From contig CAMWLE010000035.1 in the NCBI GenBank assembly GCA_947175015.1, positions 1-32,359 of the forward strand: 32,359 nucleotides of DNA, read 5' to 3'. The notes under the pieces are model-generated. The model did not search any database, had not been told where the DNA came from, and was given only the letters and a program-made list of their open reading frames with translations. This stretch comes from an uncultured bacterium (GTDB taxonomy: Bacteria; Bacillota; Clostridia; Lachnospirales; Lachnospiraceae). Within the stretch, counting starts at the first letter, position 1. Every line of letters begins with the position of its first letter. The position numbers were made by a program, and so were the translations under genes. This document shows, piece after piece, positions 8,864 through 17,015 of the stretch.

Positions 8864-9254
8864 GGTTTACTCCTTTCATTCTTTTTTAGTCATTTATTAT
8901 CTTAATACTATTTTGCAAGATTGAAAAGGGAATATGCACAAATTTCTGAAAAAATTTATCATTTTATTCCAGTTTATAAAGAAATATGATAAGATACACA
9001 TAGGAAATCTGTGGCAGGAACATAATAAAATCCGGTGCAAGGTATGAAAAGTCAGGATGGCTGCAAACGGTGTGTGGTCTGTGCGCATGTTATGACTTTA
9101 TACTATAGTATGAAGTTATACCATAGTATGAAGTCATAACATGGTATAAGTGAATACAGAAGGTCATTGTGTCAACCAGGGAGTTCAAATGTGTCAGATT
9201 GCACGTAATTATGGCGATACAATTATGATTTTACGGATGATAGAGGAGTAGGAT
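8864..9254. other. Divergent intergenic region with operator array
   Basis: This 391-bp gap lies between the acidic-protein gene (-) and the TetR gene (+). Its first part is A/T rich and probably holds the - strand promoter, though I could not fix a clear -35/-10 pair. The middle carries the palindromic array listed separately. No convincing short gene was seen. Confidence 0.5.
9086..9143. promoter_or_regulatory. Palindromic operator array upstream of TetR gene
   Basis: CATGTTATGACTT at 9086-9098 is the exact reverse complement of AAGTCATAACATG at 9131-9143. Inside lie the perfect palindrome ATACTATAGTAT at 9100-9111 and a near copy ATACCATAGTAT at 9118-9129. The unit AGTATGAAGT(T/C)AT occurs twice with a 17-bp period. 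Such nested dyads fit binding of TetR-family dimers and imply autoregulation of the downstream gene, perhaps also of the divergent one. The regulator-site link is inference from position. Confidence 0.65.
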
Positions 9255-9857
9255 ATGAATAGCAAATTTTTTAATTTGAAAAAAGATAAGCAGGACAGGA
9301 TGATCAATGCCGCATTGAAGGTATTTGCAACGCAGGGGTATCGCCATGGCAGCACAGATGATATTGTACGGGAAGCGGCTATCAGTAAGGGGCTGCTCTT
9401 CCATTATTTTGGCAATAAGCTTGGAGTCTATCATTTTGTATATGATTACAGTGTCAGGTACATGAAGCTGGAGCTGAATTCTACGGTGGATAAGGGAGAG
9501 AAAGATCTTTTTGAGGTAATGAAACAAGTGGAGTGTGCCAAAATGCATGCCATGAGAGGATATCCGTATATGCAGCAGTTCTTGAACCGTTCCATGTGGG
9601 AGGATTCCTATGAAGCGCTCCTGTCGGTTGAGGAAAAGCGTAATGGGCTGGAAGAAATGTATGCAATAGTGGAAGGGCAGATTGATTACAGTGCATTGCC
9701 TCCGGATGTAGATGGTGAAAAGCTGAGAAAGATGCTGGAACTTACAAGCAAAGGGCTGATGGCAGAACGTTTTCAGGATGCTTCCTTTCAACCGGAAATG
9801 TTGTATCAGGAAATCTGTGATTATCTGGATATGGTAAGACGGATTATATATCGATAA
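9255..9857 (+). CDS. TetR/AcrR family transcriptional regulator
   Basis: A 200-residue regulator. The N-terminal helix-turn-helix is clear at about residues 14-62: MINAALKVFATQGY, STDDIVREAAISKGLLFHYFGNK, LGVYHFVYDY. The C-terminal ligand-binding part is helical and not specific enough to name an effector. GAGGAG at 9243-9248 precedes the ATG at 9255. No transporter or enzyme lies directly beside it in the same orientation, so it appears to be an orphan regulator controlling itself through the upstream palindromes. The 3' end runs into the 28-bp tandem repeat. Confidence 0.9.
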   Translation: MNSKFFNLKKDKQDRMINAALKVFATQGYRHGSTDDIVREAAISKGLLFHYFGNKLGVYHFVYDYSVRYMKLELNSTVDKGEKDLFEVMKQVECAKMHAMRGYPYMQQFLNRSMWEDSYEALLSVEEKRNGLEEMYAIVEGQIDYSALPPDVDGEKLRKMLELTSKGLMAERFQDASFQPEMLYQEICDYLDMVRRIIYR

Positions 9858-9872
9858 AATAGGAACCATAAG

Positions 9873-10012
9873 AAGTACACTGCAAAATAAATACTATAAA
9901 AAGTATGCAGCAAAATAAATACTATAAAAAGTACACTGCGAAATAAATACTATAAAAAGTGTACTGCCCAATAAATACAATAAAATGTACACTGCCGCAA
10001 TATGTAATAAAA
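9873..10012. repeat. Five-copy 28-bp tandem repeat
   Basis: The unit is roughly AGTACACTGC followed by AAAATAAATACTATAAAA. The conserved ATAAATAC core recurs with its final C at 9894, 9922, 9950 and 9978, an exact 28-bp spacing. A fifth, more diverged unit ends near 10012. The array fills the space between the TetR stop and the shared terminator. No coding or CRISPR character was seen: there are no unique spacers. Confidence 0.8.
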
Positions 10013-10037
10013 TAAGTGCCGCAATGGGCACTTATTT
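10010..10037. terminator. Bidirectional terminator at the 3' end of the DUF6062 gene
   Basis: AAATAAGTGCC at 10010-10020 pairs perfectly with GGCACTTATTT at 10027-10037 around a six-base loop. A/T-rich tracts lie on both sides, so it can stop transcription from the TetR gene (+) and from the DUF6062 gene (-). It overlaps the DUF6062 stop codon at 10032-10034. Confidence 0.75.
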
Positions 10038-10793
10038 ATCTCCTTTATAGGGGCCGTCAGCGGGATAGCCGCCTTTTAATTTTTGCATTCCACGCTGGAT
10101 GGCATCTTTGGAATTCTTCCAGTCGGCATCAGCATTTCGATAGTCAAATTTTTCCACCATCCAGGCGACATCTTCGGCAAGTCGTTCCATATTGCGTTCC
10201 ATCAGAGGGAGCATGACATGATAGAAATCTTCCTTATCATTGTTGGAAAGTCTGCCGTCGGAGGCTTCACATAATGCGCCGAAGTGGTGGAGGCAGAAGC
10301 CTTTGCCGTTCTTGATTTTCTTGCGAAATTCTTCATCCTGGTTCCATAGATAGAAAAAAGTATCTAAATAGCGATTATAAGTTTCTGAAAATTGCTTGCA
10401 GATATAGCAGGAAGCTTCCTTTTCATGTACCCATATGCCGATGGCGTTGCCGCTTTCCGCAGTCTTGCGGAATTTATCTTTGAAAGAGGTCTTTCCTGGT
10501 TTAAAATGTGCAAATTCTTTTTTCATTTCAGCAATCATTTTCTGATAATGGGTTTTTAAAATCCAGGCATTGCCCAAGGTATTGCCATAGTCAAACATTT
10601 TCTGGAAATGGGGGCGGCAGAAGCCGGCTTTATCCGTCATCTCACGGATATCAGCTTCCATGTAGGAGGAGCCGCTGCCGAGAACAAAATCCAGCAAATC
10701 CTGTTCCACTTTTCGTTCAATAAAGCAGAAGGGACATTCGTCATTGGCGTTTACGGCATCGTTCAAGGGGATGGTATATAATTGTTCATTCAT
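10032..10793 (-). CDS. DUF6062 family protein
   Basis: A 253-residue protein with several cysteine/histidine clusters: CPFC at residues 20-23, GFCRPHF, CYIC and GFCLHHFGAL. These look like paired metal-binding half-sites, repeated once in each half of the protein. No signal peptide or membrane segment is visible, so it is probably cytoplasmic. On the - strand AAAGGA precedes the ATG at 10793. I recall the family from Lachnospiraceae genomes without an assigned function. The next gene upstream is more than 400 bp away and divergent, so the gene is probably monocistronic. Confidence 0.8.
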   Translation of the reverse strand: MNEQLYTIPLNDAVNANDECPFCFIERKVEQDLLDFVLGSGSSYMEADIREMTDKAGFCRPHFQKMFDYGNTLGNAWILKTHYQKMIAEMKKEFAHFKPGKTSFKDKFRKTAESGNAIGIWVHEKEASCYICKQFSETYNRYLDTFFYLWNQDEEFRKKIKNGKGFCLHHFGALCEASDGRLSNNDKEDFYHVMLPLMERNMERLAEDVAWMVEKFDYRNADADWKNSKDAIQRGMQKLKGGYPADGPYKGDK

Positions 10794-11226
10794 AGATAAG
10801 TCCTTTCTGACTGGTTGAAAGTTTGTTACTTTTCCTATGTCATTTTTAAACGAATATTAATAATATAGTATCATCAGCAGACAAATAAATCAATAGTTTT
10901 GAGGATGGGGGTGCGAATCGTAGACAAAAAGTGATGAAGTGCATTTTTGTTTTTTACGTAATTGATACAGTTTTGTAACAATTGGCAATTAAAATTAAGG
11001 ATTTTTTAGTTGTAAAGTGGGCGTGGGCAAGATAGTATATAAGTGTGGAGGAAATGAAGATTTTCTAAGGCAGTAAAGTACTCTGACTGAGAAAATCCAA
11101 GTCATTTCCGGAAGAATGCCAAGTGAACAAGGTCACTTTGTGCAGGCATTCTTCTCATGGATTGTATGTGCCTCTGCAGGCGGCATGGTTGAAAGTGTGA
11201 GAAGTAAACGAAAGATGTGGTAGCGT
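10794..11226. other. Long intergenic region between DUF6062 and MBOAT genes
   Basis: This 433-bp gap separates divergent genes. A possible + strand promoter is TTGTAA at 11010-11015 and TAGTAT at 11033-11038 with a 17-bp spacer, ahead of the MBOAT gene. Downstream of that lies the dispersed hairpin element listed separately, which would form part of the leader. No short gene was found. Confidence 0.5.
11050..11186. repeat. Dispersed hairpin repeat, copy 1
   Basis: A 60-bp hairpin at 11050-11109 starts GGAAATGAAGATTTTCTAAGG and closes with AGAAAATCC then TCATTTCC. A second hairpin follows, GAAGAATGCC at 11111-11120 with GGCATTCTTC at 11145-11154 and an inner AAGTGA/TCACTT stem. The block ends with GTGCCTCTGCAGGCGGCAT at 11168-11186. 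The same order and spacing recur at 15643-15797. It lies in the leader of the MBOAT gene. Confidence 0.7.
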
Positions 11227-12804
11227 ATGGTATTTAGTAGCATAGAATTTTTACTCTTTTTTCTCCCGATCTTTTTGATTCTGTATGGTTTGACTCCAGA
11301 CAAGATGAAAAATGCAGTACTTCTGATGGGAAGTCTTATTTTTTATGCTTTTGGGGATGTGAGATATTTGCCGTTGCTTATGATGTCTGTTCTTATCAAT
11401 TACTTTTTCGGACTGCATTTGGAGACCGGGGCGAGTATAAAGCAGACCGGAGCAGGCAGGTCAGAATGGAATTCAGAGGAAAGCCGACGGGGGCAGCAAG
11501 GACGGGAACGGAATCCTGAGGAAAGCCGACGGGGGCAGCAAGGACGGGAACGGAATTCTGAGCAAATACAAAGAAAGCAGACCAGAACAGAGGCAGGGCA
11601 AAAACAAAAAGGTAAAACGAAAGAAGAAATTACATATGGAAATTATGCCGAAACAGGGTTGAGAAAAAGGCACAGACTGTTATTGATTGCGGCAGTTTCC
11701 TTCAATGTGGGAGTGCTGATTGCATTTAAATATTTTATCAAAGGGAGTTTGCCGCTAGGGATCAGCTTTTACACATTTCAGATTTTGTCTTATTTGATAG
11801 ATGTGTATCGGGGGGAACAGGAAGGAGAAAATTCCTTTGTGCGTTTTGCAGCGTATGTTATTATGTTTCCGCAGATGGTATCCGGTCCCATTGTCAGGTA
11901 CGAAGAAGTTCGTCCGGCTCTGAACAAACGAAAGTTTACAGCAAAAAATATTCAGGATGGACTTAAGGTGTTCATCCTGGGATTGGCGGCCAAAGTGCTG
12001 TTGGCAGATACCATAGGGCTGCTTTGGCGGGAGGCGGAAATGGTGGGATTTGAAAGTATTTCCACACAGCTTGCCTGGCTGGCGGCACTTGCCTATTCTA
12101 TGATGCTTTACTTTGATTTCTGCGGCTATTCTCTGATGGCCATAGGGCTTGGTAAGATGCTTGGATTTGAACTTCCGGTGAATTTTCAGACGCCATATAT
12201 GGCAACCACGGTAAGGGATTTCTACCGAAGGTGGCATATGACTTTGGGAAGGTGGTTCACGAAATACATTTATATTCCCTTGGGAGGAAATAGAAAGGGT
12301 GCAGTCAGGACAGTGTGCAATCTGCTTGTGGTGTGGCTTCTGACAGCAGTGTGGCATGGCAGTACGACAAATTTCCTCATATGGGGCATGATACTGTGGC
12401 TTGCAATCGTATTTGAGAGGCAGATGGAATCTATGGGATTGCTTAAGCTGTTGGAAAAGGGGCCGGGAAGGTTGATTTCACATCTGTATTTATGGGTGGT
12501 AATTCCGGTTAGTTGGATGTGTTTTGCCATAACAGATGTGCAGCAGCTTCAGATATACTTGGGAAGGATGTTTGGGCTGGTTCCGGGTATCATGGTCAGC
12601 CGGGGAGATTGGATCAGGGCATTGCAAGGATATTGGTGGCTGCTTCTGGCGGGCCTGGCGGCCTGTACGTCTATGGTAGTGAAGTTATTCAGGCGTTTTA
12701 AGGATACTTTGCCTGGAGGGATCATTTTGGTATTATTGTTCTGGTTTTGTGTATGGAGGTTGCAGAAGACAGGACAGAATCCCTTTTTATATCGTGATTT
12801 TTAG
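11227..12804 (+). CDS. MBOAT-family membrane O-acyltransferase
   Basis: A 525-residue multi-pass membrane protein of the AlgI/DltB-like branch, which moves acyl groups across the membrane onto extracellular polymers. Signatures are FYRRWHMTLGRWFTKYIYIPLGGNRKG near residues 332-358 and the catalytic histidine in TAVWHGSTTNF at H377. The first membrane segments (FLLFFLPIFLILYG and following) are typical. Between the N-terminal segments and the next one (LLLIAAVSFNVGVLIAFKYF) lies a hydrophilic arginine/glutamine-rich stretch of about 70 residues made partly of a duplicated 14-residue unit. The ribosome site is weak. The next gene is an SGNH hydrolase, the usual partner for polymer O-acetylation. 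The acceptor polymer is unknown. Confidence 0.88.
   Translation: MVFSSIEFLLFFLPIFLILYGLTPDKMKNAVLLMGSLIFYAFGDVRYLPLLMMSVLINYFFGLHLETGASIKQTGAGRSEWNSEESRRGQQGRERNPEESRRGQQGRERNSEQIQRKQTRTEAGQKQKGKTKEEITYGNYAETGLRKRHRLLLIAAVSFNVGVLIAFKYFIKGSLPLGISFYTFQILSYLIDVYRGEQEGENSFVRFAAYVIMFPQMVSGPIVRYEEVRPALNKRKFTAKNIQDGLKVFILGLAAKVLLADTIGLLWREAEMVGFESISTQLAWLAALAYSMMLYFDFCGYSLMAIGLGKMLGFELPVNFQTPYMATTVRDFYRRWHMTLGRWFTKYIYIPLGGNRKGAVRTVCNLLVVWLLTAVWHGSTTNFLIWGMILWLAIVFERQMESMGLLKLLEKGPGRLISHLYLWVVIPVSWMCFAITDVQQLQIYLGRMFGLVPGIMVSRGDWIRALQGYWWLLLAGLAACTSMVVKLFRRFKDTLPGGIILVLLFWFCVWRLQKTGQNPFLYRDF
11476..11559 (+). repeat. In-frame 42-bp tandem duplication in the MBOAT gene
   Basis: Two nearly identical 42-bp units start at 11476 and 11518 and encode ESRRGQQGRERN plus two residues each. 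They keep frame and fall in a predicted cytoplasmic loop, so the enzyme should tolerate copy-number change. Confidence 0.9.
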
Positions 12805-12866
12805 GGTGAGAATCAATAGGGAGAGTTTTATATGAGAATTTGCGCGGTTGACATAAGGGGGTTAGC

Positions 12867-13940
12867 ATGAAGAGAGCAAGAAAATGGACCTTTTTAGTAT
12901 TATTTGTGGGGACAGGATTGATATATCTGGCCTGCGTGGATCACTGGCAGGTCTATGCGGAGTCTTTGACACAGGCTAAGAGATGGTATGAGGACCTGGG
13001 CGTGGAAGAGAAACTTTTGACTTATATGGACAATGTACAGGCAACGGGACAGCCTGTTTTAGTGACCATTGATGGGAAACCAATCGGCACAACAGGGCAA
13101 GATGGAGAGGGAGGAGAGGCAGATCAGGATGTGAGTGCATCTGTGCCCATAGGAGAGGATGTGGGAAATTCGGCCGGAGCTGAGGGGGCGGATGGGTCTC
13201 AGGGTTCAGGTGATACGGATATTTCCGGAAATGATGTACAGGCGGGAGAAACGGTGGAAGGTAATGCTCCGGAAGGGGAAGGTTCTGATGAGGAGGGAGA
13301 AGGTGAGCCGGATGGTGCACCGGAAGATGCCGGTCCCCGGTATATGACGGTGGAGGATGATTACTTTTCCGATGCGGTGTTTATTGGGGATTCCAGAACC
13401 ATGGGGTTGTTTGAGTATGGCGGTCTGGAGGAAATCTCTACCTTTTATGCTTCCAGGGGGCTGACAATTTATGAGATGTTTGATGCCGAACTTGCAGAGG
13501 TTCCCGATTCAAAGAAAAAGATATCTGTGGAAGAAGCATTACAGCAGAATACTTTCTCAAAAATTTATCTTATGTTGGGCATCAATGAAATGGGAGGAAG
13601 TTTTGAGCCTTTTGTGGAAAGATACAGGGAAGTGGTGGATCGTTTACAGGAGTTGCAGCCGGATGCCATTATTTATGTGCAGGCGATTATTAAGGTTACT
13701 GTGGAGCGTTCTGCACAGGGGGACTATATCACCAATGAGGGAATTGAGATGAGAAATGAGGCCATTTCACAATTCGCTGATAATGATAAGGTGTTTTATC
13801 TGGATGTGAATCCTCTTGTATGTGATGAGACAGGAGGGATGATAGCTTCCTATACCACGGATGGAGTGCATTTAAAGGCAAAATATATTGAGATCTGGAA
13901 AGATTTTCTGAAAACCCATGCGATTTGTCTTGACGAATGA
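12867..13940 (+). CDS. SGNH/GDSL hydrolase-family protein, membrane anchored
   Basis: A 357-residue protein with an N-terminal membrane anchor (WTFLVLFVGTGLIYLACV, about residues 8-25), a low-complexity Gly/Glu/Asp linker at about residues 75-155, and an SGNH domain. The catalytic pattern is FIGDSRT with nucleophile S176, LGINEMG as block III (the asparagine block), and TDGVHLK with D332 and H335. It sits 62 bp after the MBOAT gene with AAGGGGG before its ATG. The pair resembles systems in which MBOAT exports acyl groups and an SGNH protein outside transfers or removes them on peptidoglycan or polysaccharide. Whether this one is a transferase or an esterase is not readable from sequence. Confidence 0.85.
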   Translation: MKRARKWTFLVLFVGTGLIYLACVDHWQVYAESLTQAKRWYEDLGVEEKLLTYMDNVQATGQPVLVTIDGKPIGTTGQDGEGGEADQDVSASVPIGEDVGNSAGAEGADGSQGSGDTDISGNDVQAGETVEGNAPEGEGSDEEGEGEPDGAPEDAGPRYMTVEDDYFSDAVFIGDSRTMGLFEYGGLEEISTFYASRGLTIYEMFDAELAEVPDSKKKISVEEALQQNTFSKIYLMLGINEMGGSFEPFVERYREVVDRLQELQPDAIIYVQAIIKVTVERSAQGDYITNEGIEMRNEAISQFADNDKVFYLDVNPLVCDETGGMIASYTTDGVHLKAKYIEIWKDFLKTHAICLDE

Positions 13941-13953
13941 ACAATGAGATAGT

Positions 13954-14259
13954 ATGATGATTTCCGGCGATGAGTCTGTTACAATTACGGTTGGCGGTTT
14001 GACGGTAATAAATTTTCGTTATCGTGATTTGAGGAGCCAATTGTCATTGGAGGAAGACTGTAATATTTTCGCTGCAGGAGTGAGGGTGACTTCTGCGGAA
14101 CTGGAAATAGTATCTGCCCATTCAATACCAGAAACATACGGATGCGTGTCTGAAGAAACCTGGAAATGGTTCCTGGAGCCTGACGTTGAAAGGGCGGATG
14201 CGGAGCGAATTGCTGCGGGCAGCCTAAATTGCTGCAAGCAACAATTAACAATTGAATAG
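13954..14259 (+). CDS. Doubtful small ORF, function unknown
   Basis: A 101-residue frame between the SGNH and permease genes on the same strand. It fills the gap almost exactly, ending ten bases before the permease ATG. Its codon use is not unlike its neighbours, and the middle contains SEETWKWFLEPDVERADAER-like helical sequence. The ribosome site is weak, no family is recognised, and an antisense frame overlaps it. It may be a real small gene or a non-coding leader of the permease. Confidence 0.35.
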   Translation: MMISGDESVTITVGGLTVINFRYRDLRSQLSLEEDCNIFAAGVRVTSAELEIVSAHSIPETYGCVSEETWKWFLEPDVERADAERIAAGSLNCCKQQLTIE

Positions 14260-14268
14260 GAGAAGAAG

Positions 14269-15633
14269 ATGAGCGAGAAATCAAAAACTGTTCTTGGCGA
14301 GAATGGCATTTATGATGCCAAATCCTTGGGAATGCCCAAAGTGCTTGTACTTGGGCTGCAGCATATGTTTGCCATGTTTGGTGCAACCATTCTGGTACCT
14401 ATGCTGACCGGGCTGGATGTGTCCACCACATTACTGTTTGCGGGATTGGGTACATTGTTGTTCCATCTGTTGACAAAAGGGAAGGTACCGGCATTTCTGG
14501 GATCATCTTTTGCGTTTTTAGGCGGTTACGCTGCCATTGCACCAATGGGAGGCAGTACAGGTAATCAGGCATTGCTTCCCTACGCATGTTTCGGCGTGGC
14601 GTGTTCGGGTCTTCTATATTTGGTGTTGGCTTTTTTGATTAAGATATTTGGAACAGGCAGGGTAATGAAATATTTTCCGCCCATTGTCACAGGACCTATT
14701 ATCATTGCGATTGGGTTGACGCTTTCGCAATCTGCCATTGAGAATTGTTCGGCTGACTGGCTGGTTGCGGTGGTGGCTATTGCATTGGTGATTGTATGTA
14801 ATATCTGGGGCAGGGGGATGGTGAAGATTGTCCCTATCATCATAGGTGTCATAGGGTCTTATCTGTTGGCGGCAGTGCTGGGCAGGGTTGATTTTACAGC
14901 AGTAAGAGATGCCGCATGGGTGGGAATTCCCATTCACTGGAATCAGACAGCTTTCTGGGCGCTTTCGGAGGGAGATGTTTCCCTGTTGGTTACTTCTGTG
15001 ATCACCATAATGCCTATTGCATTGGCTACCATTGTGGAGCATATCGGTGATATTTCTGCAATTTCTTCCACTGTTGGAAACAATTATATCAAGGATCCGG
15101 GGTTACACCGGACATTGTTGGGAGACGGGCTGGCAACGATTCTGGCTTCGTTGTTCGGTGCGCCTGCCAATACTACTTACGGCGAAAATACTGGTGTCCT
15201 GTCTCTGACAAAAGTATATGATCCGCTGGTAATACGGATGGCCGCTTTGTTTGCAATTCTGTTTTCCTTTTCTCCTAAGTTTGCTGCTATCATAGGTTGT
15301 ATGCCCACTGCTACATGCGGAGGCGTATCTCTGGTGCTGTATGGCATGATTTCCGCTGTGGGTGTTCGTAATATTGTGGAGACCAGAGTGGATTTTGCGA
15401 AGAGCCGCAATGTGATCATTGCTGCTTTGATTCTGGTGTTGTCCATTGGTATTAAATACAGTTCTGCAGGAGCGGTAGGATTTACGGTGGGAGATTTAAC
15501 TATCAGCTTTTCCGGACTGGCTGTGGGAGCACTGGCAGGAATTATTCTGAATGCGGTTCTGCCTGGGAAGGATTATCAATATAATGATGATAACCCGGAT
15601 CACACGGGAGTGAATTTTGCTGTAAAAGGATAA
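14269..15633 (+). CDS. uraA: Uracil permease, NCS2 (nucleobase:cation symporter-2) family
   Basis: A 454-residue multi-pass membrane transporter, predicted to import uracil with protons. Diagnostic stretches include LGLQHMFAMFGATILVP near residues 28-44, GSSFAFLGGYAAI, the helix-8 EHIGDISAISS carrying the substrate-site glutamate and histidine, and TTYGENTGVLSLTKVYDP around the second glutamate. About 14 hydrophobic segments can be counted, as in UraA. GGAGAAGAAG precedes the ATG. Uracil rather than xanthine specificity is favoured by the helix-8 EHIGD pattern but not certain. Downstream lies a series of hairpins that probably terminate transcription. Confidence 0.9.
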   Translation: MSEKSKTVLGENGIYDAKSLGMPKVLVLGLQHMFAMFGATILVPMLTGLDVSTTLLFAGLGTLLFHLLTKGKVPAFLGSSFAFLGGYAAIAPMGGSTGNQALLPYACFGVACSGLLYLVLAFLIKIFGTGRVMKYFPPIVTGPIIIAIGLTLSQSAIENCSADWLVAVVAIALVIVCNIWGRGMVKIVPIIIGVIGSYLLAAVLGRVDFTAVRDAAWVGIPIHWNQTAFWALSEGDVSLLVTSVITIMPIALATIVEHIGDISAISSTVGNNYIKDPGLHRTLLGDGLATILASLFGAPANTTYGENTGVLSLTKVYDPLVIRMAALFAILFSFSPKFAAIIGCMPTATCGGVSLVLYGMISAVGVRNIVETRVDFAKSRNVIIAALILVLSIGIKYSSAGAVGFTVGDLTISFSGLAVGALAGIILNAVLPGKDYQYNDDNPDHTGVNFAVKG

Positions 15634-15642
15634 ACGTGTGAA

Positions 15643-15800
15643 GGAAATGAAGTTTTTCTAAGGCCGGAAAATACCCGACCTAAGAAAATCTAAGTCATTT
15701 CCAAGGAATGGCTTCGCCATTCCTTTAAGAACGCAAGTGCAGCGTTCTTCCGGACTTGCACCAGTTCATGTATTGTTTGTGCCGCCGCAGGCGGCATAGA
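15643..15800. repeat. Dispersed hairpin repeat, copy 2
   Basis: The first hairpin is again 60 bp (15643-15702), opening GGAAATGAAGTTTTTCTAAGG and closing AGAAAATC then TCATTTCC. It is followed by AAGGAATGGC/GCCATTCCTT around TTC at 15703-15725, AAGAACGC/GCGTTCTT at 15727-15749, and the GTGCCGCCGCAGGCGGCAT motif at 15779-15797. The order matches the copy upstream of the MBOAT gene, although the second hairpin differs in sequence. This is consistent with compensatory drift. Confidence 0.7.
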
Positions 15801-15807
15801 GGTAAGT

Positions 15808-15840
15808 GTATAAAAGGTCTGCACAGCAGACCTTTTATAC
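15808..15840. terminator. Perfect 15-bp hairpin downstream of the permease gene
   Basis: GTATAAAAGGTCTGC at 15808-15822 pairs perfectly with GCAGACCTTTTATAC at 15826-15840 around ACA. It lies 35 bases before the dipeptidase ATG and could end permease transcription or act in the dipeptidase leader. Confidence 0.6.
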
Positions 15841-15875
15841 ACGGAAGAATGTGGGGCGGACAGGGAGGTATGGTC

Positions 15876-17015
15876 ATGAAAGTAGTAGATATGCACTGTG
15901 ATACTATTAGTGAACTTTTGCGCAGGAAGGAGCAGGGGAAGCCGTCGTCGCTGCGGCAGAATGAAGGACATATGGACTTGCTGCGGATGCGGAAAGGGCA
16001 ATATCTGCTTCAGAATTTTGCATTATTTGTGATGTTGGAGAAGGATGGAGATCCATGGGAGCGAGTATGCCGATTGTATCAATGCTATCAGGAAGAGTTG
16101 GAGCGAAATCAGGATATATTGGCACCGGTGCTTCATTTTTCCGACATTGCGAAAAATGAAGCTGCCGGAAAAATGTCGGCAATGCTTACGGTGGAGGAAG
16201 GCGGCGTATGTAAGGGACAGGTGGAAAAACTCAGGGAATTGTATCAGATGGGGGTCCGAATGATTACTCTTACATGGAATTATGAGAATGAAATTGGATG
16301 TCCCAATTTTCTACCGGACTTAAAGCAGCAGATGCGGCAGGCAATGGATGAATGGAAAAAAGTGACAAAGGAGACAGAAAATCAGTCAGAGCAGAAGGCG
16401 GAGAATCAAGAGGAGCAGAAGGGAGAACGCTGGAGAGAGCAGGAAGAAAAGAGGAGGATGGCACAGGAAGCGTTTGATGCGTTTTATCATACGCCCAACT
16501 TGACGGGGGGATTATCCGAAAAAGGAAGGGAGATGGTAATCGAGATGGAACGGTTGGGCATCATTCCGGATGTATCCCATTTGTCTGACAAGGGGTTTTA
16601 TGATGTGTTGGAGCTGACAAAGAAACCTTTTGTGGCAAGCCATTCCAATGCAAGGGCGATTTGTCCCTGTGTCAGGAATATGACAGATGACATGATACGC
16701 AGACTTTCCGAAAAGGGCGGCGTAATGGGGCTGAATTTCTGTGCGGATTTTCTGGAAGAAAAGCCGATAGGTGTGAAGAATCCCGGTACCATTGCCGCAG
16801 TAGTGCGGCATGCAAGACATATTGCTTCAGTGGGCGGAATCGAAGTGTTAGGTTTGGGAAGTGATTTCGACGGAATTGACACCCATAAGGAATTGCCAGG
16901 CGCCCAGAGCATGGAAAAGCTTTGGGAGGCCCTTCATAGGGAAGGATTTTCCGAAGGGGAGCTGGATAAGATCTTTTACCGGAATGTGCTGAGGGTATAT
17001 AAGGATACAATATGA
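15876..17015 (+). CDS. Membrane dipeptidase-like protein (peptidase family M19)
   Basis: A 379-residue zinc peptidase of the renal dipeptidase family. Expected metal-site motifs are present: DMHCDT (HxD) near residues 5-10, LTVEEGG with the bridging glutamate, DVSHLS, ASHSNARAICPCVRNMTDDMI, and GLGSDFDGID. Between NYENEIGCPNF and GGLSEKG lies a lysine/glutamate/glutamine-rich segment at about residues 150-200 that is absent from compact members and may be a surface coiled coil. GGAGG at 15864-15868 is too close to the ATG at 15870 but well spaced from 15876, so the latter is chosen. A frame open to 15756 only translates a hairpin. No signal peptide is visible, so it is probably cytoplasmic. 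Confidence 0.88.
   Translation: MKVVDMHCDTISELLRRKEQGKPSSLRQNEGHMDLLRMRKGQYLLQNFALFVMLEKDGDPWERVCRLYQCYQEELERNQDILAPVLHFSDIAKNEAAGKMSAMLTVEEGGVCKGQVEKLRELYQMGVRMITLTWNYENEIGCPNFLPDLKQQMRQAMDEWKKVTKETENQSEQKAENQEEQKGERWREQEEKRRMAQEAFDAFYHTPNLTGGLSEKGREMVIEMERLGIIPDVSHLSDKGFYDVLELTKKPFVASHSNARAICPCVRNMTDDMIRRLSEKGGVMGLNFCADFLEEKPIGVKNPGTIAAVVRHARHIASVGGIEVLGLGSDFDGIDTHKELPGAQSMEKLWEALHREGFSEGELDKIFYRNVLRVYKDTI

Noticed and set aside
9873..10012. 28-bp repeat as a CRISPR array.
   Set aside because: The units are contiguous with no unique spacers between them.
15756..15875. N-terminal extension of the M19 dipeptidase.
   Set aside because: The extra 40 codons cover a perfect 15-bp hairpin and encode an arginine/cysteine-rich peptide without homology; a ribosome site supports 15876.
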